This document shows, in pieces, positions 11,033 to 19,050 of a stretch of DNA of 64,000 nucleotides. The notes beneath the pieces were generated by a model, which saw only the letters and a program-made list of their open reading frames with translations, ran no database searches and was not told the DNA's origin. Origin of the DNA: Mycobacterium sp. URHB0044 (lineage in GTDB: Bacteria > Actinomycetota > Actinomycetes > Mycobacteriales > Mycobacteriaceae). Location of the stretch: contig NZ_JIAW01000007.1 in the NCBI RefSeq assembly GCF_000620625.1, positions 1-64,000 on the forward strand. Reading direction: 5' to 3'. The translations under genes were made by a program, and so were the position numbers. Position 1 is the stretch's first letter; every line of letters starts with the position of its first letter.

Positions 11033-12334
11033 ATGGCAGAGATCCTCATTGCATCGCTCTCCCCGCTCGGGCACATCAACCCACTGCTCGCCATCGCGCA
11101 GGACCTGGTCGCCCGCGGCGACCGCGTCACCGTGATGACGGGCGCGGCACACACCGAAGCCATCCAAGCCACGGGCGCCAGGCCGCATCCCCTCCCCGCG
11201 ATCGCCGACTTCGACGCGTCGCCGTTCGACTCGTCGGCCCGCGGTCGGACCTCACGCCTGAAGGCGCTCAACCTCGCCCTCATCCGGCTGTTCCTCAACC
11301 CGATGCCCCATCAGGCCGCCGAAATGAGCATGGCGACGGCCCGAGGCCACTTCGACGCGATCATCGTCGACTACGGCTTCTTCGGCGTCGTGCCGCTGTT
11401 GCTCGGCGACCCCGCGGATCGCCCGCCGGTGGTGTACTTCACGCCGACGCCGCTCATGTTGTCCAGCCGCGACACCGCTCCCACCGGCATGGGCCTTCCT
11501 CCCGGTACCGGCACGGTGGGCCGGCTCCGCAACCGGGCGTTGAACCTCTTGTCGCAGAAGGTGATCCTGCGGGAGGCACACCGAACGACCAATGCGATGT
11601 TGGCCACCCTCGGCGTACGGGAACTTCCGGTGTTCCTGCTCGACGTCGGCGTGCTGGCCGACCGTTTCATCGTGCCGACGGTGCCCAGCTTCGAATACCC
11701 CTGCAGCGACCTGGCGGCCAACGTCAGATTCGTCGGTGCCGTGCATCCACCGTCGTCGCGCTGCTACGTACCGCCGCACTGGTGGGCCGACTTGGACGGC
11801 GACCGGCCCGTCGTCCACGTCACCCAGGGCACCGTCGACAATGCCGACCTGTCGCGGCTGATCGAGCCGGCGATCGAGGCGCTTTCCGACGAAGACGTGA
11901 CGGTAGTGGTCACCACTGGAGGCCGGGATGTGCGCGACATCTCGGTGCCGTTGCCGTCGAATACCCGCGTCGCCGAATACATTCCGCACGACGTGCTGCT
12001 GCCCAAGGTCGACGTGATGGTCACCAACGGCGGATACGGCGCGGTGCAACGGGCGGTCTCGACGGGCGTCCCGCTCATCGTGGCAGGCAGCACCGAGGAC
12101 AAGCCGGAGGTCGCGGCGCGGGTGGCGTGGTCGGGTGCCGGGATCAACCTGAAGACCGGGACGCCCACGCCGACGATGATCCGCGGCGCGGTGCGTGAAA
12201 TCCTCGACGACGGACGCTTCCTGCGGCACGCCCGCGAGTTGGAGGCGGCCTTCGCCCAGCGGGACGGGATTGCCGAGACCGCCGCGCTCGTCGACGAGGT
12301 GATTCGGGAACGACGTCCGAAGGCGAGCCGATGA
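11033..12334 (+). CDS. GT1-type glycosyltransferase (copy 2)
   Basis: The product has 433 residues and is a close tandem paralogue of the preceding gene, sharing most blocks: SPLGHINPLLAIAQDL at the start, HVTQGTVDNADLSRLIEP, then VDVMVTNGGYGAVQRAVSTG and STEDKPEVAARV. It follows after 5 nt and is surely cotranscribed. Two copies that keep the donor site but differ in the N-terminal half suggest different acceptors or successive sugar additions. The gene is convergent with clpX. Confidence 0.85.
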   Translation: MAEILIASLSPLGHINPLLAIAQDLVARGDRVTVMTGAAHTEAIQATGARPHPLPAIADFDASPFDSSARGRTSRLKALNLALIRLFLNPMPHQAAEMSMATARGHFDAIIVDYGFFGVVPLLLGDPADRPPVVYFTPTPLMLSSRDTAPTGMGLPPGTGTVGRLRNRALNLLSQKVILREAHRTTNAMLATLGVRELPVFLLDVGVLADRFIVPTVPSFEYPCSDLAANVRFVGAVHPPSSRCYVPPHWWADLDGDRPVVHVTQGTVDNADLSRLIEPAIEALSDEDVTVVVTTGGRDVRDISVPLPSNTRVAEYIPHDVLLPKVDVMVTNGGYGAVQRAVSTGVPLIVAGSTEDKPEVAARVAWSGAGINLKTGTPTPTMIRGAVREILDDGRFLRHARELEAAFAQRDGIAETAALVDEVIRERRPKASR

Positions 12335-12415
12335 GCTGCGCCGATCCGTTCTGTCGCCCGCCCGTGCCGCGGCGCAACGACGACGCAGTACGAATCAAGG
12401 CCGAAGCCGCAGCGG

Positions 12416-13696
12416 CTAAGCGCTCTTGTCGCGGCGCTCGGTACGTGTGGGCTTGCGCGGCACGATGGTCGGCAGCACGTTGTCCTCGACGGTCTCCTTC
12501 GTCACGACTACCTTGGCGACGTCGTCACGGCTGGGGATGTCGTACATCACCGGCAGCAGGACTTCTTCCATGATGGCGCGCAGCCCGCGGGCGCCGGTGC
12601 CACGATGGATGGCCTGGTCCGCGATGGACTCGAGGGCGTCCTCGGTGAACTCCAGCTCGACGCCGTCCATCTCGAACAGCCGCGTGTACTGCTTGACCAG
12701 AGCGTTCTTGGGCTCCGACAGGATCTTGACCAACGACTCCTTGTCGAGGTTGGTCACCGATGCGACGACGGGCAGCCGGCCGATGAACTCGGGGATCAGG
12801 CCAAACTTGATCAGATCCTCGGGCATGACCTCGGCGAAGTGGTCCTGGGTGTCGATCTCGGCCTTGGACCGCACCTCGGCGCCGAAGCCGAGGCCGCGCT
12901 TGCCGACACGGTCGGACACGATCTTCTCGAGCCCGGCGAACGCGCCGGCCACGATGAACAGCACGTTCGTGGTGTCGATCTGGATGAACTCCTGGTGCGG
13001 ATGCTTGCGCCCGCCCTGCGGGGGCACCGACGCCTGCGTGCCTTCCAGGATCTTCAGCAGCGCCTGCTGGACGCCCTCGCCCGAGACGTCGCGGGTGATC
13101 GACGGGTTCTCGCTCTTGCGGGCGATCTTGTCGACCTCGTCGATGTAGATGATGCCGGTCTCGGCGCGCTTGACGTCGTAATCGGCGGCCTGGATCAGCT
13201 TGAGCAGGATGTTCTCGACGTCCTCACCGACGTAGCCGGCTTCGGTCAGCGCGGTGGCGTCGGCGATGGCGAACGGCACGTTGAGCATCTTGGCCAGCGT
13301 CTGCGCCAGGTAGGTCTTGCCGCAGCCGGTGGGGCCGAGCATCAGGATGTTGGACTTGGCCAACTCGACGGGCTCGGCACGCGAGTCGCGCGTCTTCTCC
13401 TGCGCCTGGATGCGCTTGTAGTGGTTGTAGACCGCGACGGCCAGTGTCCGCTTGGCGGTGTCCTGGCCGATGACGTAGCCCTCGAGGAAGTCCCGGATCT
13501 CCATCGGCTTGGGCAGCTCGTCGAGTTTGACGTCATCGGCGTCGGCGAGCTCTTCCTCGATGATCTCGTTGCACAGGTCTATGCACTCGTCGCAGATGTA
13601 CACGCCGGGTCCGGCAATGAGCTTCTTGACCTGCTTTTGGCTCTTGCCACAGAACGAGCACTTCAGCAGGTCGCCGCCATCTCCAATGCGTGCCAT
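12416..13696 (-). CDS. clpX: ATP-dependent Clp protease ATP-binding subunit ClpX
   Basis: The product has 426 residues. An N-terminal zinc-binding domain carries CSFCGKSQ and CDECIDLC. The AAA+ core has Walker [13 protein letters not shown] (about residue 125), Walker [12 protein letters not shown], the pore loop GYVGEDVEN, and sensor/arginine regions in [16 protein letters not shown]. It unfolds substrates and feeds them to ClpP1P2. It is the first of the Clp group here but lies in a separate unit, 275 nt from the clpP2 stop. Confidence 0.97.
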   Translation of the reverse strand: MARIGDGGDLLKCSFCGKSQKQVKKLIAGPGVYICDECIDLCNEIIEEELADADDVKLDELPKPMEIRDFLEGYVIGQDTAKRTLAVAVYNHYKRIQAQEKTRDSRAEPVELAKSNILMLGPTGCGKTYLAQTLAKMLNVPFAIADATALTEAGYVGEDVENILLKLIQAADYDVKRAETGIIYIDEVDKIARKSENPSITRDVSGEGVQQALLKILEGTQASVPPQGGRKHPHQEFIQIDTTNVLFIVAGAFAGLEKIVSDRVGKRGLGFGAEVRSKAEIDTQDHFAEVMPEDLIKFGLIPEFIGRLPVVASVTNLDKESLVKILSEPKNALVKQYTRLFEMDGVELEFTEDALESIADQAIHRGTGARGLRAIMEEVLLPVMYDIPSRDDVAKVVVTKETVEDNVLPTIVPRKPTRTERRDKSA

Positions 13697-13919
13697 TTCC
13701 CTGCGGTCCTACTTTCCTGTTCGCCGGTTGTATGGGTCGAGCCGGTTGTGGTGGCCTCGGGGTGTATTTCCCGACGCTACCCGCTTGATCCGGCGCCATG
13801 CGACCGATAAAGCCGAATCGCGTCGGTGATATTTACCTGCGTTGGAGGAGAACATATCTCCTGCGCTCCCCCGCAGCCCGTCGTAACGCGCCACCGTGTC
13901 GTTGGCGTGTCGCCGCCGT

Positions 13920-13938
13920 TACCGCTCCGAGAGCGGTA
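13920..13938 (-). terminator. Hairpin downstream of clpP2
   Basis: TACCGCTC and GAGCGGTA form a perfect 8-bp stem around CGA, 33 nt past the clpP2 stop. There is no U-tract, as is common for mycobacterial terminators. It probably ends the clpP1-clpP2 transcript before clpX. Confidence 0.5.
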
Positions 13939-13970
13939 CCCACCAACGTACCGGTCGTACCGACGAGCGA

Positions 13971-14618
13971 TCAGGCGTTCTGCGCGGAGAGCTTGCGGTA
14001 CTCCAGGACCGTGTCGATGATCCCGTACTCCTTGGCCTGCTCGGCCGTCAGGATCTTGTCGCGGTCGGTGTCCTTGCGGATCTGCTCTGCGTCCTTGCCG
14101 GTGTGCCGTGCCAGCGTGGTCTCCATCAGGGTGCGCATGCGCTCGATCTCGGCAGCCTGGATCTCCAGGTCCGAGAACTGACCCTGGATGACGCCACCCA
14201 GCGATGGCTGGTGGATCAGGATGCGCGCATTGGGCAGCGCGAGGCGCTTGCCCGGCGTACCCGCCGCCAGCAGCACCGCTGCAGCCGACGCGGCCTGACC
14301 CAGGCAGACCGTCTGAATGTCGGCCCGCACGTACTGCATCGTGTCGTAGATCGCCATCAGCGAGGTGAACGAGCCACCCGGCGAGTTGATGTACATGGTG
14401 ATGTCGCGGTCGGGGTCCAGGGACTCGAGGACCAGCAGCTGCGCCATGATGTCGTTCGCCGAGGCGTCGTCCACCTGCACGCCGAGGAAGATGATGCGCT
14501 CCTCGAACAGCTTGTTGTACGGGTTGGACTCCTTGACACCGAAGCTCGAGTGCTCGATGAACGACGGCAGGATGTAGCGCGCCTGCGGCTGTAGCCGGGG
14601 GTCGGTGTGGTCGATCAT
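13971..14618 (-). CDS. clpP2: ATP-dependent Clp protease proteolytic subunit 2
   Basis: The product has 215 residues and matches mycobacterial ClpP2 from [18 protein letters not shown] onward. The catalytic Ser lies in [11 protein letters not shown] and the His in LIHQPSLGG. The start is ATG 14618, which overlaps the clpP1 stop as ATGA, and gives the expected N-terminus; longer in-frame starts lie inside clpP1. ClpP2 pairs with ClpP1 in a mixed tetradecamer that is essential in mycobacteria. Confidence 0.97.
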   Translation of the reverse strand: MIDHTDPRLQPQARYILPSFIEHSSFGVKESNPYNKLFEERIIFLGVQVDDASANDIMAQLLVLESLDPDRDITMYINSPGGSFTSLMAIYDTMQYVRADIQTVCLGQAASAAAVLLAAGTPGKRLALPNARILIHQPSLGGVIQGQFSDLEIQAAEIERMRTLMETTLARHTGKDAEQIRKDTDRDKILTAEQAKEYGIIDTVLEYRKLSAQNA

Positions 14619-15208
14619 GGCTTGACTCCGTTGAAGCTGGCGTTGGTGATGATGTGGTCGACGAAGCCGTACTCCAGCGCCTCCTGGGCCGTGAACCAAC
14701 GGTCACGGTCGGAGTCCTGCTCGATGCGCTCGAGCGACTGGCCGGTGAACTCGGCGTTCAGCCGGAACATCTCCTTCTTGATCAAGGCGAACTGCTCGGC
14801 CTGGATCGCGATGTCGGCGGCGCCGCCGGTGATGCCGCCGAGAGGCTGGTGCATCAGGATGCGGGCGTGCGGCAGGGCGTAGCGCTTGCCCTTGGTGCCC
14901 GCGGCGAGGAGGAACTCGCCCATCGACGCGGCCATGCCCATGGCGTAGGTGGCGACGTCGCACGGTGCGAGCACCATCGTGTCGTAGATCGCCATGCCTG
15001 CGCTGATCGAGCCGCCCGGCGAGTTGATGTAGAGGTGGATGTCCTTGGTGGGGTCTTCCGCCGACAGCAGCAGGATCTGCGCGCACAGCCGATTGGCGAT
15101 GTCGTCGTCGACCTGTGAGCCCAGGAAGATGATGCGCTCGGAGAGCAACCGCTCATAAACCGAGTCGACGAGGTTGAGCCCCGCCGAGCTAGAACGCATG
15201 TCAGTCAC
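14615..15208 (-). CDS. clpP1: ATP-dependent Clp protease proteolytic subunit 1
   Basis: The product has about 197 residues and matches mycobacterial ClpP1 ([18 protein letters not shown]). The catalytic Ser lies in [14 protein letters not shown] and the His in LMHQPLGG. The probable start is GTG 15208 (VTDMRSS), with ATG 15199 as the alternative. Its stop overlaps the clpP2 start by 4 bp. A ClgR-like site lies 98 nt upstream. Confidence 0.96.
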   Translation of the reverse strand: MTDMRSSSAGLNLVDSVYERLLSERIIFLGSQVDDDIANRLCAQILLLSAEDPTKDIHLYINSPGGSISAGMAIYDTMVLAPCDVATYAMGMAASMGEFLLAAGTKGKRYALPHARILMHQPLGGITGGAADIAIQAEQFALIKKEMFRLNAEFTGQSLERIEQDSDRDRWFTAQEALEYGFVDHIITNASFNGVKP

Positions 15209-15303
15209 GACTCGTACCTGCTTTCTCGAGTATTCGTACTCGCCATCATGTTCACCGACAGTAACCACTCGGAGCCACCGCGCACTTCCTCAAACGGCGC
15301 GCG

Positions 15304-15319
15304 TTCGCTCACAGCGTCA
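15304..15319. promoter_or_regulatory. Possible ClgR box upstream of clpP1P2
   Basis: TTCGCTCACAGCGT contains the core CGCYNANRGCG known for actinobacterial ClgR, which activates clpP1P2 on proteotoxic stress. It sits about 98 nt before the clpP1 GTG, touching the tig stop codon. Only one copy is visible and binding is inferred from the consensus. Confidence 0.5.
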
Positions 15320-16708
15320 CTTGTCGTCGTCGTCTTCCGACTCGGCTTGATCGTCCTCGGCGGGCGTCTCGGCACCGTCGGTGGAGGTGGACGGGCCGAA
15401 GAACTCGTCCGTGTTGACCTCGTTGCCGTCGGTGTCCTTGACCGTCGCGCCGTGCACGACGGCGGCGATGGTCAGGCCGCGGCGCACGTCGGCGAACATC
15501 GCGGGCAGCTGGTTGTTCTGCTGCAGCACCTGCAGCAGCTGCTGCGGCTCGATGCCGTACTGACGCGACATCAGCACCAGGCGCTCGGTGAGGTCGTTCT
15601 GTCCGACCTGGATGTCGAGCTTGTCGGCGACCGCGTCCATGAGCAGCTGCGTCTTGACGGCCTTCTCGGCATTGCTGCGGCTGTCGGCGTCGAACTCCTC
15701 GCGCGTGCTGCCTTCCTTCTCCAGCGCCTCGGCGAACTTGGCCTCGTCGTGGTCGAGAGCGTGGATGGCGTTGTGCAGGGTGTCGTCGACCTGCGCCTGC
15801 ACGATGGCCTCGGGCAGCGGCACGTCGACCTGCTCGAGCAGCGTCTCCAGCGCCTTGTCGCGGATCTGCTCGGCCTGGTTGATCCGCTTCACCCGCTCGA
15901 CCTGCTCGACGAGGCTCGCCTTGAGCTCCTCGATGGTGTCGAATTCACTTGCCAGTTGGGCGAATTCGTCGTCGGGCTCGGGCAGCTCGCGCTCCTTCAC
16001 CGAGTTGACGGTGACGGTGACCTGAGCTTCCTGATCGGCGTGCTCACCGGCGACCAGCGTGGTGGTGAACACCTTGCTCTCGCCGGCCTTGAGGCCCTTG
16101 ATCGCGTCGTCGAGACCCTCGATGAGTTGGCCGGAGCCGACCTCGTGCGACAGCCCCTCGGTCTTGGCCTCCGGCACGTCCTCGCCGTCGACGGTGGCCG
16201 ACAGGTCGATCGAGACGAAGTCGCCCTCCTGCGCGCCGCGCTCGACACCGGTGAGGGTGCCGAACCGCGCCCGCAGCGACTCCAGTTCCTTGTCGACCTC
16301 GTCGTCCTCGACCTTGATCGGGTCGACGGTGATGGTCAGTGCCTCGAGATCGGGCAGCTCGATCTCGGGCCGGACGTCGACCTCCGCGGTGAAGACCAGG
16401 TCCTCGCCGTACTCCTTGCTGGTGACCTCGATCTCGGGCTGCCCGAGGGGCTGCACCTCGGCGCTGGCGACCGCTTCGCTGTAGCGACCGGGCACGGCCT
16501 CGCCGACCACCTGGTCGAGCATGGCCTGCTTGTCGATGCGCGACTCGAGCAGCTTCACGGGCACCTTGCCGGGCCGGAAGCCGGGCATGCGGATCGTCTT
16601 GGCCAGTTCCTTGAACGCCTGGTCGAAGTCGGGTTGGAGTTCCGTGAACGGCACCTCCACGTTGATGCGAACCCGGGTCGGGCTCAACTTCTCGACGGTG
16701 CTCTTCAC
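15317..16708 (-). CDS. tig: Trigger factor
   Basis: The product has 463 residues. The N-terminal ribosome-binding domain includes [10 protein letters not shown], the signature at the ribosomal contact. A peptidyl-prolyl isomerase (FKBP-type) domain follows (about 150-240: [16 protein letters not shown]), then the helical chaperone domain and a strongly acidic C-terminal tail (SEDDDDK). It binds nascent chains at the ribosome. It lies upstream of clpP1 on the same strand, an arrangement conserved in many bacteria. Confidence 0.97.
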   Translation of the reverse strand: MKSTVEKLSPTRVRINVEVPFTELQPDFDQAFKELAKTIRMPGFRPGKVPVKLLESRIDKQAMLDQVVGEAVPGRYSEAVASAEVQPLGQPEIEVTSKEYGEDLVFTAEVDVRPEIELPDLEALTITVDPIKVEDDEVDKELESLRARFGTLTGVERGAQEGDFVSIDLSATVDGEDVPEAKTEGLSHEVGSGQLIEGLDDAIKGLKAGESKVFTTTLVAGEHADQEAQVTVTVNSVKERELPEPDDEFAQLASEFDTIEELKASLVEQVERVKRINQAEQIRDKALETLLEQVDVPLPEAIVQAQVDDTLHNAIHALDHDEAKFAEALEKEGSTREEFDADSRSNAEKAVKTQLLMDAVADKLDIQVGQNDLTERLVLMSRQYGIEPQQLLQVLQQNNQLPAMFADVRRGLTIAAVVHGATVKDTDGNEVNTDEFFGPSTSTDGAETPAEDDQAESEDDDDK

Positions 16709-16748
16709 GGCATTACTCCTTGCATGTCTGTTCGATGTCGGTCCGTGT

Positions 16749-16821
16749 CGGGGTGACAGGATTTGAACCTGCGGCCTTCCGCTCCCAAAGCGGATGCGCT
16801 ACCAAGCTGCGCTACACCCCG
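16749..16821 (-). tRNA. tRNA-Pro (UGG)
   Basis: A 73-nt cloverleaf on the minus strand. The acceptor arms CGGGGTG and CACCCCG pair fully. The anticodon stem TCCGC/GCGGA holds the loop TTTGGGA with anticodon TGG. The T-loop is GGTTCAAATCC. The 3' CCA is not encoded. Confidence 0.95.
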
Positions 16822-16916
16822 TGACTACTGCGGTCGGAATACTACGGGCTGCGCGCACGACGCATTCAATTGGATTTGGTTACGTCGGCGCCGGTACAGT
16901 CTCCGTTGCAGTGCAC

Positions 16917-16990
16917 GCGGGCGTAGCTCAATGGTAGAGCCCTAGTCTTCCAAACTAGCTACGCGGGTTCGATTCCCGTCGCCCGCTCCA
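16917..16990 (+). tRNA. tRNA-Gly (UCC)
   Basis: A cloverleaf with acceptor arms GCGGGCG/CGCCCGC and anticodon stem CTAGT/ACTAG around CTTCCAA, anticodon TCC. The T-arm is GGGTTCGATTCCC. Discriminator T and an encoded CCA follow (16987-16990). The 3' end of this gene is a plausible integration point for the island to its right, although I found no second copy of the 3' end. Confidence 0.95.
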
Positions 16991-17181
16991 AGGAAGTACC
17001 TGGTAGAGGAGTTTTCGCAGGTCGAACGGCTATTCGGCCTCTGAGGCGCGTACGCGCCGGTGCGGCGCGGTCGAGCGAATCCAGGGCATGGTTCTGGTAG
17101 CTTCCCAGCCACCGAATCGGGTGGTGAACACGGTGGGGGTTGTCTGATGGCGATAGTGGTCCTCGCGGCAGCGTCAGCACG

Positions 17182-17553
17182 GTGACAGCTACGCCAGACT
17201 TCACGAACCAGGCCGAAGCTAAGTTGGCCGAGTGCGTCGCTGAGTACCGCGAGAGTCTCATTGCTGAGGCGCGCGGTATCGAATCGCTTCAAAATCCTGG
17301 AGGGGCGAACAAGCAAGTCACGCCGTCCCATGTACACGATGCGAACCTCCGGTTGCGCAAGTACTACCTCGCGCCGAAGGCCAAGACAGCCGCTTCCGTC
17401 TACATTCTGGCGATCGTTGTGTATGCGTGCAGCTACGTCGGCGGCCTCGCAACTAACAACATCAAAGAAACCTGGGGGCTTTTGCTCTTCGTAGGGATGC
17501 TTGTAGTCGGTGTCATATGCGCAGCGGTAGCGGTGACGAAGGAGCGCAAATGA
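17182..17553 (+). CDS. Small membrane protein, first gene of a coupled pair
   Basis: I do not recognise a family. From GTG 17182 the product has about 123 residues: a soluble helical N-terminus (about 1-65) and two membrane spans near the C-terminus (YILAIVVYACSYVGG and LLLFVGMLVVGVICAAV). A TTG at 17140 would add 14 residues. Its N-terminus shares a loose pattern with that of the next gene (a helix with ESLIAEARGI or LEILDEAKAI, then a VTPS/VSEV segment), so the two may be related. The stop overlaps the next start as ATGA. GC content is visibly lower than in the core genes. Confidence 0.65.
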   Translation: MTATPDFTNQAEAKLAECVAEYRESLIAEARGIESLQNPGGANKQVTPSHVHDANLRLRKYYLAPKAKTAASVYILAIVVYACSYVGGLATNNIKETWGLLLFVGMLVVGVICAAVAVTKERK

Positions 17554-18323
17554 CTGACCGCACCGAGCGGAGCCTCACACCATCGGCCCAAGCTGCGCTT
17601 GACTCATACATTGGTGACCTACGGCTTGAGATACTGGATGAAGCGAAGGCAATCGCGGCAAGTATCTCGGACTATCCAGAGATTGGCGTTTCCGAGGTCC
17701 TCGCAGCCATCCGGAGCCAACAAGGGAAACGCGAGCGAGATCGGGTGCGCGCGGGCGAGTTGAAGGCCGATCGACTCCGCTTTCTTGCGGCATCGGCAGG
17801 CACTATTGGCGGCGCCCTGATCGGAACCGCCGTGGTCGTGTTGAGTATCCGCGCGGCTCAGGCCGCCGGGTCCCCCTCAACGAGTCTGGTCGCAGCGATG
17901 ATTAGCGCGGGCGTGACGCTTTTTGTCGCGGCAGTCAGTGCCTACTATTTCCTCGGAAACCGCAAGCGGCTTCACGAAGCAGAGAAGAGCAGCCTGCGGG
18001 TACAGCAACGTTCAATAGGCGAACTGCTCGCCGAGTGGGGCGATTTCACCCGAAGCCTCGACGCCTTCGTCGCGCGTCGCTTCGGCGAATCGGCAGCTGA
18101 AAAAACCTTGCCCGACAAAGTCGAAATGCTCTTGAGAGCACATGTACTGACCGATAAAGAGGTTGGATTAATAGCCGACACCTACGGTTTGAGGAACACC
18201 CTCGCCCACGGCCGCGAAGAGGATCGGCCCAGCGAAGAGGTGATCATGTCAGCATATGCCGACCTGCGCAGGTTGATCACGCGATTGGCCCGCGTTGATA
18301 CGGCGTTCGACTCCACCGACTAA
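17550..18323 (+). CDS. Membrane protein with C-terminal HEPN-like motif
   Basis: The product has 257 residues. A helical N-terminus is followed by two membrane spans (FLAASAGTIGGALIGTAVVVL and VAAMISAGVTLFVAAVSAYYFLG), then a cytoplasmic helical domain (about 140-257) with GLRNTLAHG, an R-x4-H motif as in HEPN ribonuclease domains. ATG 17550 follows AAGGAG and overlaps the upstream stop by 4 bp, so the two genes are translationally coupled. HEPN proteins often act in defence or toxin systems, with a partner that restrains them. That role is inferred here; it could also be a membrane protein whose RNxLAH is coincidental. Confidence 0.65.
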   Translation: MTDRTERSLTPSAQAALDSYIGDLRLEILDEAKAIAASISDYPEIGVSEVLAAIRSQQGKRERDRVRAGELKADRLRFLAASAGTIGGALIGTAVVVLSIRAAQAAGSPSTSLVAAMISAGVTLFVAAVSAYYFLGNRKRLHEAEKSSLRVQQRSIGELLAEWGDFTRSLDAFVARRFGESAAEKTLPDKVEMLLRAHVLTDKEVGLIADTYGLRNTLAHGREEDRPSEEVIMSAYADLRRLITRLARVDTAFDSTD

Positions 18324-18767
18324 CCACTCAAAGCAACTACGTTCGGCCCATAGTTCCGCCCCTCCTCCATGGCGCTCCCAGCGCGCCCGTTGGGCCCGTT
18401 TGGTCGTCAAAGTTGAAGAGGTTCGTGTGGCTCGCAAGGGTCGTCGGTTTCGAAGTGGCCCGTGAACAGGCACGCCGCCATGTAGTCGAGTCCCGCCGCG
18501 CGCAAAGGCTTGCGTACATGTATCGGAGCGCGTGTGGAGGGTCGCTCGTCGCCCGAAGCCTCGGCAGCGCCGTTGGCCCGGAGTACGGTAGGCCGGAACA
18601 CCGACTTGTCGAGTGTCGCGTGGCGAAGTTGAGCACCGCCCGCTCCGACGCCTCCGTCACTCCGTTCGGCCAAGGCCGTCGCCTGGCTTTGACGGCATTG
18701 CGGGCTGCCGGGTTCGGTCCCCAGCAGCTCTACCAGATGAGCGCGAGATCAGAGCACGTCCTATCGC
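18324..18767. other. Gene-free stretch in the island
   Basis: No open frame here has a convincing ribosome-binding site, composition or motif. It separates the membrane pair from the integrase remnant and probably contains decayed island DNA. Confidence 0.4.
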
Positions 18768-18966
18768 TCAGACCTGGCCCTCTCGAACACACCCTGAAAC
18801 AAGGTCGTCCATCTTGTCAGCTACTTCGTCAACGTCATTGGGGAAGAGATGCCCGTACTGATCAAGCGTCGCGGTCGCCGTCATGTGGCCTAGCCGAGAC
18901 TGCACCGTCCCGACGTTGGCCAAAGTAGATCATCAGCGACGCCATGTGCCGTAGCTTCATGGACGG
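18768..18966 (-). pseudogene. Tyrosine recombinase (integrase) C-terminal remnant, frameshifted
   Basis: Read on the minus strand, one frame gives KLRHMASLMIYF, the counterpart of the catalytic HxLRH box, and a second frame picks up at once with ANVGTVQSRLGHMTATATLD and QYGHLFPNDVDEVADKM before a TGA. These are the last boxes of phage-type integrases (LGH, then the Tyr nucleophile in YGHLFP), joined by a frameshift. No upstream catalytic domain is intact. It supports acquisition of this region by site-specific integration near the tRNA-Gly gene. Confidence 0.75.
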
Positions 18967-19050
18967 TGCATCTAAGAGATCTCGAGCCTGCTATGCGGCA
19001 TCGTGAAAGCGGTTGAGCGCCAAGGTTCTGATGAAGCTGTCATCTCATAC

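Noticed and set aside
15248..16756. 502-codon plus-strand ORF over trigger factor
   Set aside because: It is antisense to tig, consists of Leu/Val/Asp/Arg-rich shadow sequence and has no motif.
16942..17337. Minus-strand ORF ending in GDGNRTRVASLED
   Set aside because: Its C-terminus is the antisense translation of the tRNA-Gly gene, a well-known false protein.
18705..18755. tRNA-like fragment on the minus strand (CATCTGGTAGAGC...GGACCGAACCC)
   Set aside because: No acceptor or anticodon stem can be formed; likely chance.
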